A stretch of 64,000 nucleotides of DNA, from NCBI RefSeq assembly GCF_001632365.1, contig NW_024468519.1, positions 17,537-81,536 of the forward strand, in the 5' to 3' direction. The notes below the pieces were generated by a model. That model ran no database searches. It worked only from the letters and a program-made list of their open reading frames with translations, and had not been told where the DNA came from. The first letter of the stretch is position 1, and every line of letters begins with the position of its first letter. Origin of the DNA: Laetiporus sulphureus 93-53. Its lineage: Eukaryota; Basidiomycota; Agaricomycetes; Polyporales; Laetiporaceae. This document shows positions 10,422 through 23,470 of this stretch, one piece after another. A program made the position numbers and the translations under genes.

Positions 10422-12296
10422 TTCGCTCTCACGACTCGTCCCCTCTTAATTGGCGCGCACTGTGTAACGCGTTCGTAAACTGTCTACGCTTCTATTCCCT
10501 GTCTTTCCCGCGTCATCTGTCCTCGTGTCGCATTTTGAGTTGCTGAGGATAGAGTTATGTAACTGATTTGTGCGGAATAAATATGAATTGACACTTTGCC
10601 ATAATTTGGAGTGACATCATCGTGCACTTCGGAACTTGAAGATGCAAGATTGCGTGAAGTTCAGGACCAGCACGAGGAGCGATGCGCTGGGCCGAACGCT
10701 TGCTTACTAAGCAGGCGGGCGCAGAAGAGACGCGCTCACACGGCAACATGACGCAATTTATCAAGGTGGGAAATTGTGTGCGAATGTCGACTGATTTCTT
10801 ACACATGTGACAAATATTTGCAACTATGGCATTTCATGCTAAAAATGTTCCACTTTGGCTGTGAATGTGAACTATTTGCGATTTAAATGCTACATTGGCA
10901 AACCTTTGCCGCAAATGTAAGACATCAGCCGACATTCCCACACTATTTTCCACATTGATAAATCGCATCATGTCTGCCGTGTCACCCGACGTATGCGCTA
11001 ACGTCTCTTCCCACCCGCTACGACCTTTGCTACCAGCTCGTCTCGTAGTTTCTTTACCCACCCACCCACTCCTTTTTAGTGTTTAGTGGTGGTGTAGTCG
11101 TGCTCCCCCCCCTCGTTAGGCTGCTACGCCGCCACTTCGCGCTCGAGAGTTCGGCTTAGACGCGCTCGGAAGCCCTGGATCACCGGCCAGCGAATCAGGA
11201 GCCTGGCCACCAATGCCAGGACATCGGACACTAGCGATCCAGGCCCCGAGCACCTTTCATGCACGGCGGAAAAAGCCGCGTGCTTGCCCGGCCGAACCCT
11301 CTCCCACACACCGTCGTAGTATCGTAGTATTCCAGATTGTTCCTACTACTCCTATCTCACCTCGCAAGTGCACGCTGAACTTAGGAAGCTATTGCGCCCG
11401 TCACGAATTAATTGTGTAGATGCTGTTTGTAATATGCATGCATGGTCGTATATTCAGACAAGATGTCAACATTAAGTGCCTTAGTTTTCCATCACATATT
11501 ATATATCGGTATACTACTATGACACGTACTTACTACTAACCTAAGCGCTCTGGCCGAATGCTTTTTACCACGCCAGACCACGCCACCTCCACGTTCAATG
11601 CCGAATACGCAGTCCTGTTGGTCCGTGCACCCATCGTGCGGAGGGCATATAAGCAACTTTCCGACCTCACCATTCCCTTACCACTCTGGCCTTATTGGCT
11701 TAGATCAAGTGTAGTATCTGTTCTTAATAGTTTAACCACTATTATGGAGGCACCACCTCCATACCTGGTTATCTAATTTTTGCCGCCCCTTCTTCTCCCG
11801 CTCTGCTTGCAACTTGGGAAGTGCGATGACCTTGCTACTGCAATGCCGGCTTGTGTCGTTGGGGGATCCTCTTGCTCTTTCTCTTTGGTGCATTGTGGAC
11901 GCGGGTCATTCGGCTTGTGGTTACATGTGCCAGATGGAAGGAGATGGAGGGATTGAGGGTTGGTTGACGTGTTTTCTTTCTTGAACGGCATTCTGCTTTC
12001 TCTATGACTATGGTCTCAACAGTTGATTATATCGCTGCCTGCACGACTATCATCACAGTTATGTGCGCATAATTGCTTGCAATCTTTGCCCCGCCGGCTG
12101 TGGCCTATCTAGATGACGTCATGATACTTTCACACGTACGCATCCAGGTTCGGAGCAATCGTTGACTTGCCGTCGGCCATGTCGACAGCCGTGAGGACAG
12201 TTCAGCCATACCACGCCATTTCGGTTATAACGCGGCCTCTTCCCAGATAGCCCGCAATTCCAGATACCCACACCGTTCAAGGTATATCCGCGCACG
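10422..12296. other. Gene-poor region holding an inverted repeat
   Basis: Nearly 1.9 kb without a supportable gene. The left part contains the inverted repeat described separately. From about 11.1 to 12.2 kb I see only short frames with no family resemblance. The final part is the promoter of the first monooxygenase. Confidence 0.6.
10710..11025. repeat. Long imperfect inverted repeat (foldback or MITE-like)
   Basis: Bases 10753-10803 match the reverse complement of 10916-10966 at 44 of 51 positions without a gap, counted by hand. Similarity continues outward (ACACGGCA...CATGA and GAAGAGACG on the left against their complements on the right, with small indels) to about 10710 and 11025. It also continues inward, less perfectly, to a centre near 10860. 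The transcript or single strand could fold into a hairpin with arms of 100 bp or more. No transposase and no obvious target-site duplication were seen, so a non-autonomous element is inferred from shape alone. Confidence 0.8.
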
Positions 12297-14021
12297 ATGG
12301 CCACCAGTGTAAGCAGCAAGCAGGGCAAGGTCAAAGCGGCGATTGTTGGTGGTGGCGTCGTCGGTCTTACATGTGCCATCGCGTTGCAACGCCTTGGCGT
12401 TCCCGTCGAGCTTTTCGAGGCTGCGGTATGTTATGGGCTTCATTGTAAGAAAAAGGATATCTGAAATGGGATAACATAGGCTCACTTTGGCGAGATTGGA
12501 GCCGGCGTAGCCATTGGTGCGTTTGCGAGTGCATACATTGAGCTTGCCACCTAACATGCTTGTGCCAGGTCCCAATGCAGCACGGATTCTCCAATCGCTT
12601 GGCATCCTGGATGAGATCTGTGCAAAGACCGGGGAACCTGGCCTTACGATGAGATCGTTCCTATTCGTTTCGGGCCAGGAGGGCCACGAGCTCCTGTATG
12701 AGGTGCAAATCGCAGTTTCAGCCTACGAGCAGGTTTGACGAGTAGAGTAAATAGTATCCTGAAGAAGAAGGATCCAACTCTCTGGGTGCTCACCGGTGAG
12801 CAGGGCCACCGCGTACTTCCGATTATGGCATGCTGATTCACTTGCGCGGAATAGTGCCTCCCTACTTGATGCCCTTGTGCAATTTCTGGATCCGAATACC
12901 GCGCACTTTCACAAGAAATGCATATCGCTTAGTACGTCTGAACGCGACCCCCAAAGGACAACAATCCATTTCGCAGATGGCACCTCGTATGAGGCTGATG
13001 TCGTCATTGGCGCCGACGGCATTCACAGCTCTGTACGCGCTGCGATGATCGGAGAAGAGACCAGTCGACCGGTTTTTAGCAATACCGTCTGCTACCGTGG
13101 CTTGTTTCCGTATGAGACAGCAAAGGCAGCCGGATTAAAGACAGACTTCACGTCTGGTCGCCCTGTAATTTTCACAGGGAGGGATAAGGTATGTGTTAAT
13201 GTAGATCATCATGTACTGCTGCTGATGGCCAATAAAGCATCTAGTTGTGTTTGGCGTGAGGAATGCTACACTTGTAAGTTGCTGATATTGTCGTCGTAAG
13301 CCTTATGCGGTACTAATTAATCTCCGGAAAGATTAATGTCGTAGCATTCTCCGCGGACCACAACAGACCGATCGGCTCGACGAGCCTTCCTTCGGAAGGT
13401 CCTTGGGTAAAGACAGTCTCTCAGGAGGAAATGATGCAGGAATATGCCGGTTGGGGCAGCGATGTGATGATATTGCTAAAATGCATCGAGAAGCCGAGCA
13501 AATGGTTCATACATGTCGTCCATCCGCCTCTAGACAGCTACGTAAAGGGAGATGTGGCCCTAGTGGGAGATGCGGTGTGTCCGTTTTTCATGCGGCTATC
13601 ATCCAACTAAGCTCAAAACTGAAAAGGCGCACGGAATGTTGCCGCATATGGGTGCCGGCGCTGGACAGGGCATAGAAGATGCGTACGTGCTTGCTCAGTT
13701 ATTGGGGCAACCGCAGACAACCGCGTCAAACATCGAGGTAGTTCTGTTGCTAAACATGTGTCATCATTTTGACATATTTCCGGTTAGACCGTATTGCAAG
13801 CATACGACCGCGTCCGACGGCCTCGCGCACAGATGGTCTGGGATGGCAGTGTGCGCGCAGGCGAGATCTACGACGGGTACGGAGAACACGGCCTGTCGGC
13901 AGAAGGAGTGACGGAAGATCTCGGCAGGCTGTGGGACCCTGTGTGGTACCACAATCTGGATGACGACTTGCAATCTGCTGTGAAATGGCTTCGAGAGACG
14001 TCGGCATTTCGGCAGGATTGA
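12297..14021 (+). CDS. FAD-dependent monooxygenase, salicylate-hydroxylase-like (copy 1)
   Basis: A class A flavoprotein monooxygenase, a soluble enzyme that uses FAD and NAD(P)H to hydroxylate aromatic substrates. Exons assembled from ATG 12297 show the Rossmann dinucleotide motif VGGGVVGL at about residues 17-24 and the acidic end of the second strand in ELFEAA. Then come GVAIGPNAARILQSLG, the FAD/NADPH DG motif VVIGADGIHSSVR and the GD motif VGDAAHGMLPHMGAGAGQG. The protein ends in SAFRQD. Introns fall after FEAA, after AIG, after LLYE, within AHR, after GRDK, after NATL, after GDA and after SNIE. It is the upstream member of a tandem pair with the gene starting at 14580, in the same orientation and 558 bp apart. 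Substrate cannot be told from sequence; a salicylate or similar aromatic acid is the usual family role. Confidence 0.9.
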
Positions 14022-14579
14022 CTCAGTCCTGTTGTAGTTGATGTAAGTGTAAAAACGTTTGGATGCCATCATTCGCTCGAGCTGACTGCAACGGACATCC
14101 TGCTATGCAAACACGAGAAGTTGAAGCGGAAATATGACTCATTTATGGCTTTGGGTCGTACTTTCACGTCGGGTGATTCCATATTGCCACGGATGATTAC
14201 CATGGTCGTGAAATAAAGAGTGCTTAAACTGGCAGAATTTTGACATGATGACTCTATCTGATGGCAATGCGGAGTTGCCAGTCAGCGGGATGGTCATCAA
14301 TAACCCATTGGAATCATTAATAGCGTTGCCGAAGGGCAGCTGACTTATTACAGATTGATTGTTGTGTGCCAGCAGGCGCATCCTTGATCTACTGCCGGCA
14401 GGAATTAAGCACAGTTGCGTCAGCACGTTCGCGTCCCATGGGAACGTTTGAGAAGATGACAGCGGACAAAGAGCGGTTGCAGCCGGCCGTGGAGACACAT
14501 AAGAGGTGGGAATTCGAGATATGTTATATAACCGGGCCTCCAGCTTCGTCTCCAGTATTCGATTTCCTGTGAGTCGAGG
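14022..14579. other. Spacer between the tandem monooxygenases
   Basis: No supportable gene. It holds the 3' UTR of copy 1 and the promoter of copy 2. A TATA-like ATATAA lies near 14523-14528, about 50 bp before the second ATG. Confidence 0.5.
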
Positions 14580-16299
14580 ATGCAGGCTTCAGCAGAAACC
14601 AACCTCTCTCAGCGACTCAAAGTAGCTATCGTCGGCGGTGGAGTATGCGGCTTGACATGCGCAATCGCTTTGGCCAGGGTGGGAATTCGTGCTGAGATTT
14701 TCGAAGCAGCAGTAGGTCACGAGTGCCACCGTTCTACTGAATGCGTCGTTTACTCTCTTACAGCCACATTTCGGAGAGATCGGCGCAGGAATTGGTATCG
14801 GTATGTCTTCGTGTCATGTGTGTGGCTTGTACCATGGTTAAATGCATGTGTTCTGCCTGCAGGTCCGAATGCAGCACGAGTCTTCGAGTCGATTGGCGTC
14901 CTAGACGAGGTTTGCATGAGAACGCAGGAGCCAAGACTTAACATGCGTACATTCCTCTTCATTTCCGGCCAGGAGGGCCATGAGCTGCTATATGAGGTAT
15001 AGATTTTCGCCGCTGATCTGGACTCGTTCTCATGAATCTCACCAGTATCCTGGAACCGAGAGAGACAGCGGACTGGGCGCATACCGGTGAGTACCATTGA
15101 TCTTCTATGAAGGGTTTCGTGAGATGAGACTCGAATTTCTGCAGCCCGTCCCTTCTAGATGCCCTCGTCCGCTTTGTCGATCCGAGTGCAACCCACTTCA
15201 ACAGGAGGTGCACGTCTTACAGTACCTCGGAGAGCAACCCACGGCAGACGACTCTCCACTTCTCCGATGGCATGACGTACGATGCTGATGTGGTGATTGG
15301 CGCCGATGGAATCAAGAGCTCGATCCGCGCTTCAATGCTTGGAGAAGCGACCCGCCAGCCGGTGTACAGCAATACGGTTTGCTATCGGGGCCTGATTCCC
15401 ATCGAGAAGGCCAAGGCAGCTGGCGTGAAGAGCGATTTTTCCTCCGGGCGGCCGGTCTGCTATATGGGGAAGGACAAGGTTTGATCAGATGCTTGCAAAG
15501 GATTTCGCTTACCAGATTATCAGCACATCATTGTCCTCGGTATCAAGGGTGGCACAATTGTGAGTTTGCTTTCCAAGCTCGCTGTGATGAACGGGAGCTA
15601 AGCATGTTACAGCTCAATATTGTGGCCTTTTCAGCAGACCATGAAGCACCTATAGGCTCCATCAGCCTCCCTGCAGGAGAGTCTTGGGTCAATGAGGTTT
15701 CTCAAGATGAGATGCTACAAGTCTATGAAGGTTGGGGAAGCGAAGTCACCAATCTGCTGAAGTGCCTCGAAAGGCCGAGTAAGTGGTCCATCAATTTCGT
15801 GCACCCTGCCCTCGATAGCTATGTCAAAGGCCGAGTTGCTTTGATTGGAGATGCGGTACGCACCTCTCTCATTCACTGACGACGTGTTCCAACTCGACAT
15901 CTCAGGCACATGCTATGCTGCCACACTTGGGTGCGGGCGCTGGACAAGGCCTCGAGGACGCATATCTCCTTGCCCAGTTATTAGGGCATCCCCAAACCAA
16001 CCCATCAAACATTGAGGTGAATTGTGGTCGCAGGTACAGTGCTAACATCGTTGCTCATATTTCTCTGTCAGATTGTCCTCCAGGCGTACGATCGCTTGCG
16101 TAGGCCCCGTGCTCAAATGGTATGGAATGGCAGCATGCGTGCAGGTGAGATTTACGACGGCTGGGGAGAACACGGATTATCCGCAGAAGGGGTAGAGCAG
16201 GACATCAAGCGAATGTGGGACCCCGTGTGGCACCACGACATAAATGATGATGTACGAGACGCAGTCGAAGGGCTCAAAGACGCGGGGGTGTTGGCTTAG
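14580..16299 (+). CDS. FAD-dependent monooxygenase, salicylate-hydroxylase-like (copy 2)
   Basis: A paralogue of the gene at 12297, with the same motif order: VGGGVCGL near residues 17-24, IGPNAARVFESIG, VVIGADGIKSSIR, and IGDAAHAMLPHLGAGAGQG. The substrate-domain stretch YRGLIPIEKAKAAGVKSDF resembles YRGLFPYETAKAAGLKTDF in copy 1. It ends in KDAGVLA and TAG. Introns sit at the same places as in copy 1, which shows that the duplication kept the full gene structure. Typical class A length, all cofactor motifs intact, so it should be active. The two copies differ clearly along their length, including charged positions near the presumed substrate pocket, so it is an old duplication. Possible roles are aromatic catabolism or secondary metabolism. 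No cluster partner enzymes lie next to it: the neighbours are histone H4 and thioredoxin. Confidence 0.9.
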
Positions 16300-16479
16300 A
16301 CGTCAGTGCAGTACTCAGACAACTATGAATGAGTATTGGAGCACATGTCCTATATACTTCCACTGTCGGGACGGGCACTGCAACTGCGTGCTGAATTATT
16401 TCAATGCTATCAACAAATCGTTCCGCAACATGGAGATAGTCGTCATATAAGTACACTCAACAGCGGATATAGGTATACC

Positions 16480-17017
<538 letters not shown>

Positions 17018-17267
17018 TCAGTCCTAAGTAGCTCCGAAACACGATAAGATGCGGTACTTACAGTGAGTGGTGGTCGTGGTTCGCTGCCAAGTTGTGGTGG
17101 ACGCGTCTGTGACCGGCGTGCACACACCGCGTTTGATCTTGTTTGGCATAGTCACGTGAGCCATGATGCAGTGGGCGCTAACGTATGGCGGTCACCAAGC
17201 AAAGGAGTGGCATAGGCTGTGTACCCTCAGTAACTACAGGAGACGACCCACTCCCTTCAGATTAGCC

Positions 17268-17992
17268 ATGTCGATTACGCATCTAACGTCGGTTTCGCAA
17301 TTGAACAATATTCTTTCGGAATCTACGGACAAACTATCTGTGAGCTCCTTAGTGTTCTATCTCACGGTCCATGTCAGAGACGAGTCTGTTCCACGTAGGT
17401 CATCGACTTTCATGCGACTTGGTAGGTCATGTCCACGACAATTCACCAATATCTCACACGTCTACTGCAGGTGTGGACCGTGCCACATGATTGCGCCTGT
17501 CTTCGAGGCGCTTTCAAAGCAGTATCGGAATGTCAACTTTCTGAAGTGCGATGTAGACGCGGCTAAGGATATTGCAAGAACGTATGGCGTTTCTGCCATG
17601 TAAGTATCGTATCTTCCTGACCCCGCCGCGTGTATAGCTAAGCGTCAATGGTGCGATGTCTACACGCAGGCCGACCTTTATATTTCTTCAAGGTAGTACA
17701 AAAGTCGATCAAATACGTGGAGCCGACAAAGCGTAGGTGGTTGCAAGATTTGCGGATAGATTTAGTTCTGATGGGCAAAAATAGTGGTCTTGAACAAGCT
17801 CTTCGACGCCATTCTTCCGGTTCGTCTGCTGGAGCTTTCTCCGGGAAGGGCCAAACTCTAGGTGGCTCCTCTCCAACGGAATCTTCCACCGACGACTTTG
17901 GTATAGCGGCCGCCTTCGACAGGCTAGACCCTCAGCTGAAGGTGCTGTTGTTCCTCCTGGCGGGATATCTTCTCTTCTGGTACTTCAGTTGA
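17268..17992 (+). CDS. Thioredoxin-domain protein with C-terminal membrane anchor
   Basis: Five exons (17268-17339, 17399-17421, 17471-17599, 17670-17732, 17785-17992) give 164 residues with every phase matching. Residues 1-105 are a thioredoxin fold: IDFHATWCGPCHMIAP carries the WCGPC redox site, YGVSAMPTF has the conserved cis-proline, and STKVDQIRGAD is the last strand. A serine/glycine-rich linker follows, then a hydrophobic segment LLFLLAGYLLFWYF at the very end. This predicts a tail-anchored protein with its thioredoxin domain facing the cytosol, where ordinary thioredoxin would be free. The start used is the methionine that gives a normal thioredoxin N-terminus. The upstream frame to 17163 has two more possible methionines and would add a basic extension. 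Confidence 0.9.
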
Positions 17993-18380
17993 ATGGTCCA
18001 TATCTTTTCGCATATCCTGGGTTCTCTAGCTTCCTGCATAGCATACTGCATTATCATTGATTTGAATTAAGTTCGATGAGGATTCGTGCGAGAGAAACTA
18101 GCCTATAGTACTTCAGTATGTCTCGGACACGGCGGACCGACTGAATAACGATCACGTGTTGATCGCGTTTTCGTTGTACTTGAAGGTGGCGTGTTGCCAC
18201 AGCGCTCCTCCCTCAACCGCCACCTCACCCTCTCGATGCATGATAGCGGCTCTTCCTGAGGACTGAACTTCTGTCTGTACCAGACCTGACGAAAATCACG
18301 CTGCTTGTTGATCAGTCGGACCTTATTGGGTACACTGCTCCCGTCAAAAGTCCATGCGACACGATAGCTGAAACGCACTC
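17993..18380. other. Intergenic region upstream of POM152
   Basis: No coding frame supported. A palindromic CACGTG lies at 18153-18158, a site type bound by bHLH factors; its use here is not known. Confidence 0.4.
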
Positions 18381-21300
18381 ATGTCGACCACGTCGAACGC
18401 TGCTGGGGCCCCGCCCACCCCAAATCCTCGAGTTCCGGAATCCTTCATGGATATTCCCTCTCAACGATTGTATGCGCTTAGTATGGGTGCTCTTTTGCAG
18501 GTACGCCTCCCGGTGATATGGTTGCGAGCCTGCAGGGCAATCGAGTAGCACGACATTCGACAGTTTTCGAGGCGAAACTCCTCTACTCTCTCGATGTTTT
18601 TTTTGTCGTTTATCAGCACGTTGTGGTATCATAAGACTGATCTGGAACCTGACAGGCAATCAAAGTCTTCGATTTTTTTCAATATATATTTAACATTAAC
18701 GACAATCAAGGTTCCTACGGTAGGAAGTGGATGCTTGTTGATTTCATGTTCTGCACAGTTCTCGCATACCTTCGCATACCACGGCTCAGATACAGCCTAT
18801 CCGTGGTCGCGCTCCAAATCCTTTGTCTATGGCTACTTGATGGGTTTCTCTTTGGGGCGATCACGATAAATATCGGAAGTGGAGGGCGGCCTTGGATGAG
18901 TGTACCAGCTATGGGCTTCCTGAGTGAGTTTGGCGTGGATCTTTGCTCGGCCATAGTTCATTGACCATATGCATCCTCAGATCGCGGACAAATCACATTT
19001 ACCCCTCCTCCATCTGTGCTATGGGACTTGCTGCCAACCTTTGGCCTGGGCGTGTTGATTAGTTCTGCGGGAAAGGATCAGCATTTGCTCGGACAGCATA
19101 CAGTCCGCATGTCTCCGATTAGTACCGCGCGCCTCAACCCATACGGAGGTACCTTCTGTCTTGCCGCACCGGGGCAAAGCGTGCTAGTTCCTATCCTCCT
19201 CAACAACACCTCCCCCACGACCGTGCAGTACTCGTTAACGCCTCTGGGTTACGCGGCGGAAGAACGGAGCAAGTCCAGTGTCGGCAAGATTGAGACTTTC
19301 GAGCTCAATGCCAAAGACTTGAGGACCATCGAAAACGCTCGACTTGATTCTCTCCATGTAGCCCGCACAGCGGTGTCGAGAGACGACTCGGACGATTACG
19401 ACGAGTACGATGATGAGGATGATGATGAGGAAGTTGCCGGTTCTCGAAAATCTTCACTGCAGAAGACGCAGACCTTGGCATACCTCCGAATCAACAAGCC
19501 TGGCAGACTACGCCTTGGGCGAGTCTTGGATCAATCCAACGTTGATGCTCGGTTGGTCTACCCGAACGAGGTCACGATTGTCCCGTGCCCCCGCGCGGAA
19601 TTTGCACTCAGCAGCGTCAGCCGGGAGGAAGACATTCGCTGCGCAGTCCCCGGAATGAGAACTGGTGTCGGCGAGGAGCTCAGCCTGGAGATCGACATCT
19701 ATGGCGTACCTCCACTCAGCTTGCGCTGGCACAAGGAAATAGGTGGAAGAAGGGAGTCATTCATGGTAGAGGGAATTGAAAGTTCAGGACATGCACATGA
19801 GCACTTGGTCGACGATGGACGAGCCTCGTCCAGTACGATGGGTAGTAGGGCTCCTGTTGCGCTCAAGATCCCCCTCATAGTATCCCTGGATACTCTTGGC
19901 ATGCATTCCTATGTCCTGGAATCTATAACGGATGCGATTGGCAACGTCGTTCCGGCTGGTGCTGCTCCGAACGGAACGTCATCTACGAACGCTCTTCGAA
20001 GAATCGGATCCACTATCGAAACGGAGCATCAACCACACGGTTTTGTCGATCCCAGGACTCATCGTATAGTAAGGGTCGTTCGACGCCCCAGCGTATATTT
20101 CCAAGGCTGTGGCCCTGGAACTCCAACATCTTTGCTTATTGGTTCCGAAGCGCAATTGAGGATTGTAACCAAAGATGCGGATCTACTAGATTCTCCCTGG
20201 GACATTGGGCTCGAATACCGTCCACCCACGCCAGATGAAGATACGAGAGGGAAGCGATACAAAGGCTGGATGAAGCGCTTCCAGACCACGGAGAATAAAA
20301 AGGAGCTGACTGTGACTGCTGCTGCTCCAGGAGACTATAGGATCCTCAGTGTTCAGGGAAGGTATTGTGAGGGTGATATTCTAAGTCCGGATACCTGCAA
20401 GGTCATCGAGCGGCCCCTCCCGACTGCCGAAATTGAGTGGAAGAAGATACACGAATGGCGAGTATTCGACGCACTGCTTTGAGTCGACAGCGGGTTAACA
20501 TCTCATTTACTGCAGTTCTGGCGACACTGGTGTCTTAGCATCTCTCGTGATGCACGGAACACCACCTTTCGTAGTTTACTATAGCATGCAACGCGACAAA
20601 GAACAACCTCACGAGTTCACTAAAACTTTTATGAACTCTCGAGGCGAGTTCACTATCCAGCCCGAGCGTAGCGGACATTACGTGTTCAAGTTCACCCGAT
20701 TGAGCGACTCCAACTATCAGCAGGTTCCACTCAAAGGCCCAAGCATTGATCAGGTTGTGCATCCTCCAGCATCTGCTGAGTTCGCAGACAGCGTTCCTGG
20801 CGGAAGGGGAAAGCGAAGGATCAACAGTTGCTCTGGTAGCACAGTGGATGTGGATGTCGATCTTCGAGTACGTCTTAACAACAAATCAGAAGGAACGTTG
20901 CCGATAATCTGTCCTTCATTTGCAGGGAACAGGTCCTTGGAACTTGGAAATCCAGGTGGTGGGACCCAAAGGTTCCGAGATTGTTCGGGTGCCAGGCATC
21001 ACGACAGCAAGGAAGACGATTACGGTTCCCATACCCAAAGTGGTCGACCGAAACGGAGGAACGTTTGAAATTGACCTAGGTAATGCATACATATTGTTCC
21101 TTGCCAATCCAACCTCTGATTGAGAACGCATGCGATCTATAGCAAGCATTGAAGATGCATATGGGTGCAAGCGTCCTCTTTCTGGTTCCGGTATTGTCGT
21201 CAATGTCCGAAGAGTGCAGGTGGGTCATGGTAGCTGGACTGTGGTGTTGCGCTAAGACTCAGCTACGCCTCTTTACAGCCGACAGCTCGCTTCTATGGCA

Positions 21301-23150
21301 AACTGACTGATCGCCATGTCACCATCCTCGATGACGAACAAGCCGCTCTACCTCTTCGATTGACCGGTGACGGGGTGCGTCTTCTCACCATTCATGACGT
21401 TTTTTTAAATAGATCTTCATGCATTCCCAGCCATGGCGTCTCAGATATAGACGTATCGAGGACCTTGAAAAGGTGTACACGGCATGGCTTTCGACTCCTA
21501 ATGATGAGCTTCGGGTTAGGGACAAGGGTATCTATGAGATCTTGGAGGTATGTGCACCATTACGGCTGCTGGTGCTGTTCAGATCCTGATTCTTCGACTC
21601 AGATTTCAGACTCGCAATGCCCGGGATCAGTTATAACTGAAGAGGCTACTTACAGGGTAGATCATGTCCCGCGGCCTTCGGCTAGGTTGTCTCCCGAGAT
21701 TCAATCCATATACCAACCTCATAACGGGTCGCATATATTACCACCGATATGTGAGGGCATCAGCGATCATGTCGACTTGGACCTCACAGGCATGTCAACT
21801 ACTTGCATCCTTATTGAAATTAAGTAACATCCTCTTTTCTCAGGCCGACCGCCTTTCCAGATCATGTACAACATAGCGAAAGATGTTGGCGCTCGGCAAA
21901 CGAGCATCATCGACCAACCTACAGTCAGCAGCATCCAGCCGCGGACCAGCTTTCAACTCCACACGAGCGAGGCCGCTAGGATTTATTATGAGGTCAAACA
22001 AATTGGAGACGCCGCATATCCTCTTTCCAAGAACAAAGACGCCGTCATTCCTCGTTCCGAGCGTCTGCTCTTTGAGCAAGAGGTGTTGAGGAGGCCTTCC
22101 GCGCGGTGGAAGAATCAACAACGTCTATCCTACTGTTTCAATGACACTCTCCTACCTCGTGACAACATCGGCCCCGATGGCCTGATCGTGCTAGAGGGCA
22201 CTGCTCCGTTCAATATTCAGCTATCGATACGCAATCTAGCCACCAGCGAAACCCATGTAGAGACGGTTGAAGCACGCGACATGATATGGAAGCTCAATAT
22301 GCCATCATACACCTTCAAATCGACTGGGCCTCACCTCATCATCATCGAATCTGTGCAGGATGCGTCGCATTGCGAGCAGGCAACACCAGACCCCCAGTAT
22401 AGGTCGATATGGATAGATGTTGCGGAAACTGCCGCAATTGTGCCGTTTGACAGTAGGGTAGACTTTTGCGTTGGGGATCCCATCCAATTCCAGTTGGAGG
22501 GCACCCCACCATGGACGATCGGGTATGCATGGCGTCTCCGCGGTTGTGCAAACTTTGACTGACCGTTACTTACAGGTATAGCATCAATGGAAAATCGTAC
22601 ACTCAAGAAGCCAGGAAGTCACCATTCTCCATCGGGCAGCAGCAACCTGGTGAATTCATCATCACCTCCATTGCGCATCAGCAGAAGATGTGCAAGGCGG
22701 CGGTGACCGACTTGCGATACACCGTGCATGATCTGCCGGCCGCTCGTGTCGGACAAGGGAAGAGAATCGTCCAGGATATTCACGAGGGTTAGTATGGCGC
22801 AAACGGTGTTTCAATTTCTGTTCTGATGAAGAGCATTCGCAGGGGACCAAGCAGAAATCATTTTCACGTTGATCGGAGAACCTCCATTTACGTTCACGTA
22901 TCAGCGAGCCGAACTGAACCCAAGAAAAGGCTCACAGCCAAAGGTGCTCGAGACGCATACAGTCTCAGGAGTCACGACTCAGGAGTACTCGATATTCTCT
23001 GCATTGGAAGGTAAGTGGTACAGCGTCGAATTGGTAAGATGATATGCTAAGTCTGTCTTTCATCTAGGTACATGGACTGTTACGTTCATCGCCGATCGCT
23101 ACTGCAGATATCCACCGGTACCGCCGGATGGGCTCGAAAAGTTGCGATGA
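18381..23150 (+). CDS. POM152: Nuclear pore membrane glycoprotein Pom152
   Basis: A large gene with about a dozen exons, ending LEKLR. Pom152 is the fungal pore-membrane ring nucleoporin: a short N-terminal region with membrane spans followed by a long lumenal chain of immunoglobulin-like repeats. Seen here: hydrophobic segments in exons 2-3 (LVDFMFCTVLAYL and LQILCLWLLDGFLFGAI), an acidic patch DDSDDYDEYDDEDDDEE, and a repeated strand signature G-x-P-P/W-F-x-x-x-Y. The signature occurs at least seven times, for example MHGTPPFVVYY, LTGRPPFQIMY, LEGTPPWTIGY and LIGEPPFTFTY. The ATG at 18381 is followed by a first exon ending SMGALLQ and a 150-nt intron. The intron at 20458-20515 has a GC donor, required to keep frame. 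Estimated length is 1.2-1.3 thousand residues, near the yeast 1337. Confidence 0.92.
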
Positions 23151-23470
23151 GATTGGTATATTTACATTGGTGGATATAAGCTTGGAACCCACATCTTTCC
23201 TCTCATTTTTGTCGTCTCCAGTGCCATAAACGATCGTCACAAGTGTAGTTCTAATTTATGATGTCGTCATTCCCGAGGATGATTGGAACTTGGTAGCTTA
23301 GTTCTCAGTATTGTTGCACCCTCGACAGGACAAGCTGGCCTCTCACCCGCCCACTCGTCGTGCATGACGTCTCAGAAACGAGCCCGCGGAGCATCAGTGG
23401 CAGACTGGTAACCAAAAATGCATTACAATTTCTTCCTGTTTTGACTTTACATGCGCAGCTACGAAACCAC
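23151..23470. other. Convergent intergenic region
   Basis: It separates the stops of POM152 (+) and the pyrophosphatase (-) and should hold both 3' UTRs. Nothing else is recognisable. Confidence 0.5.
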
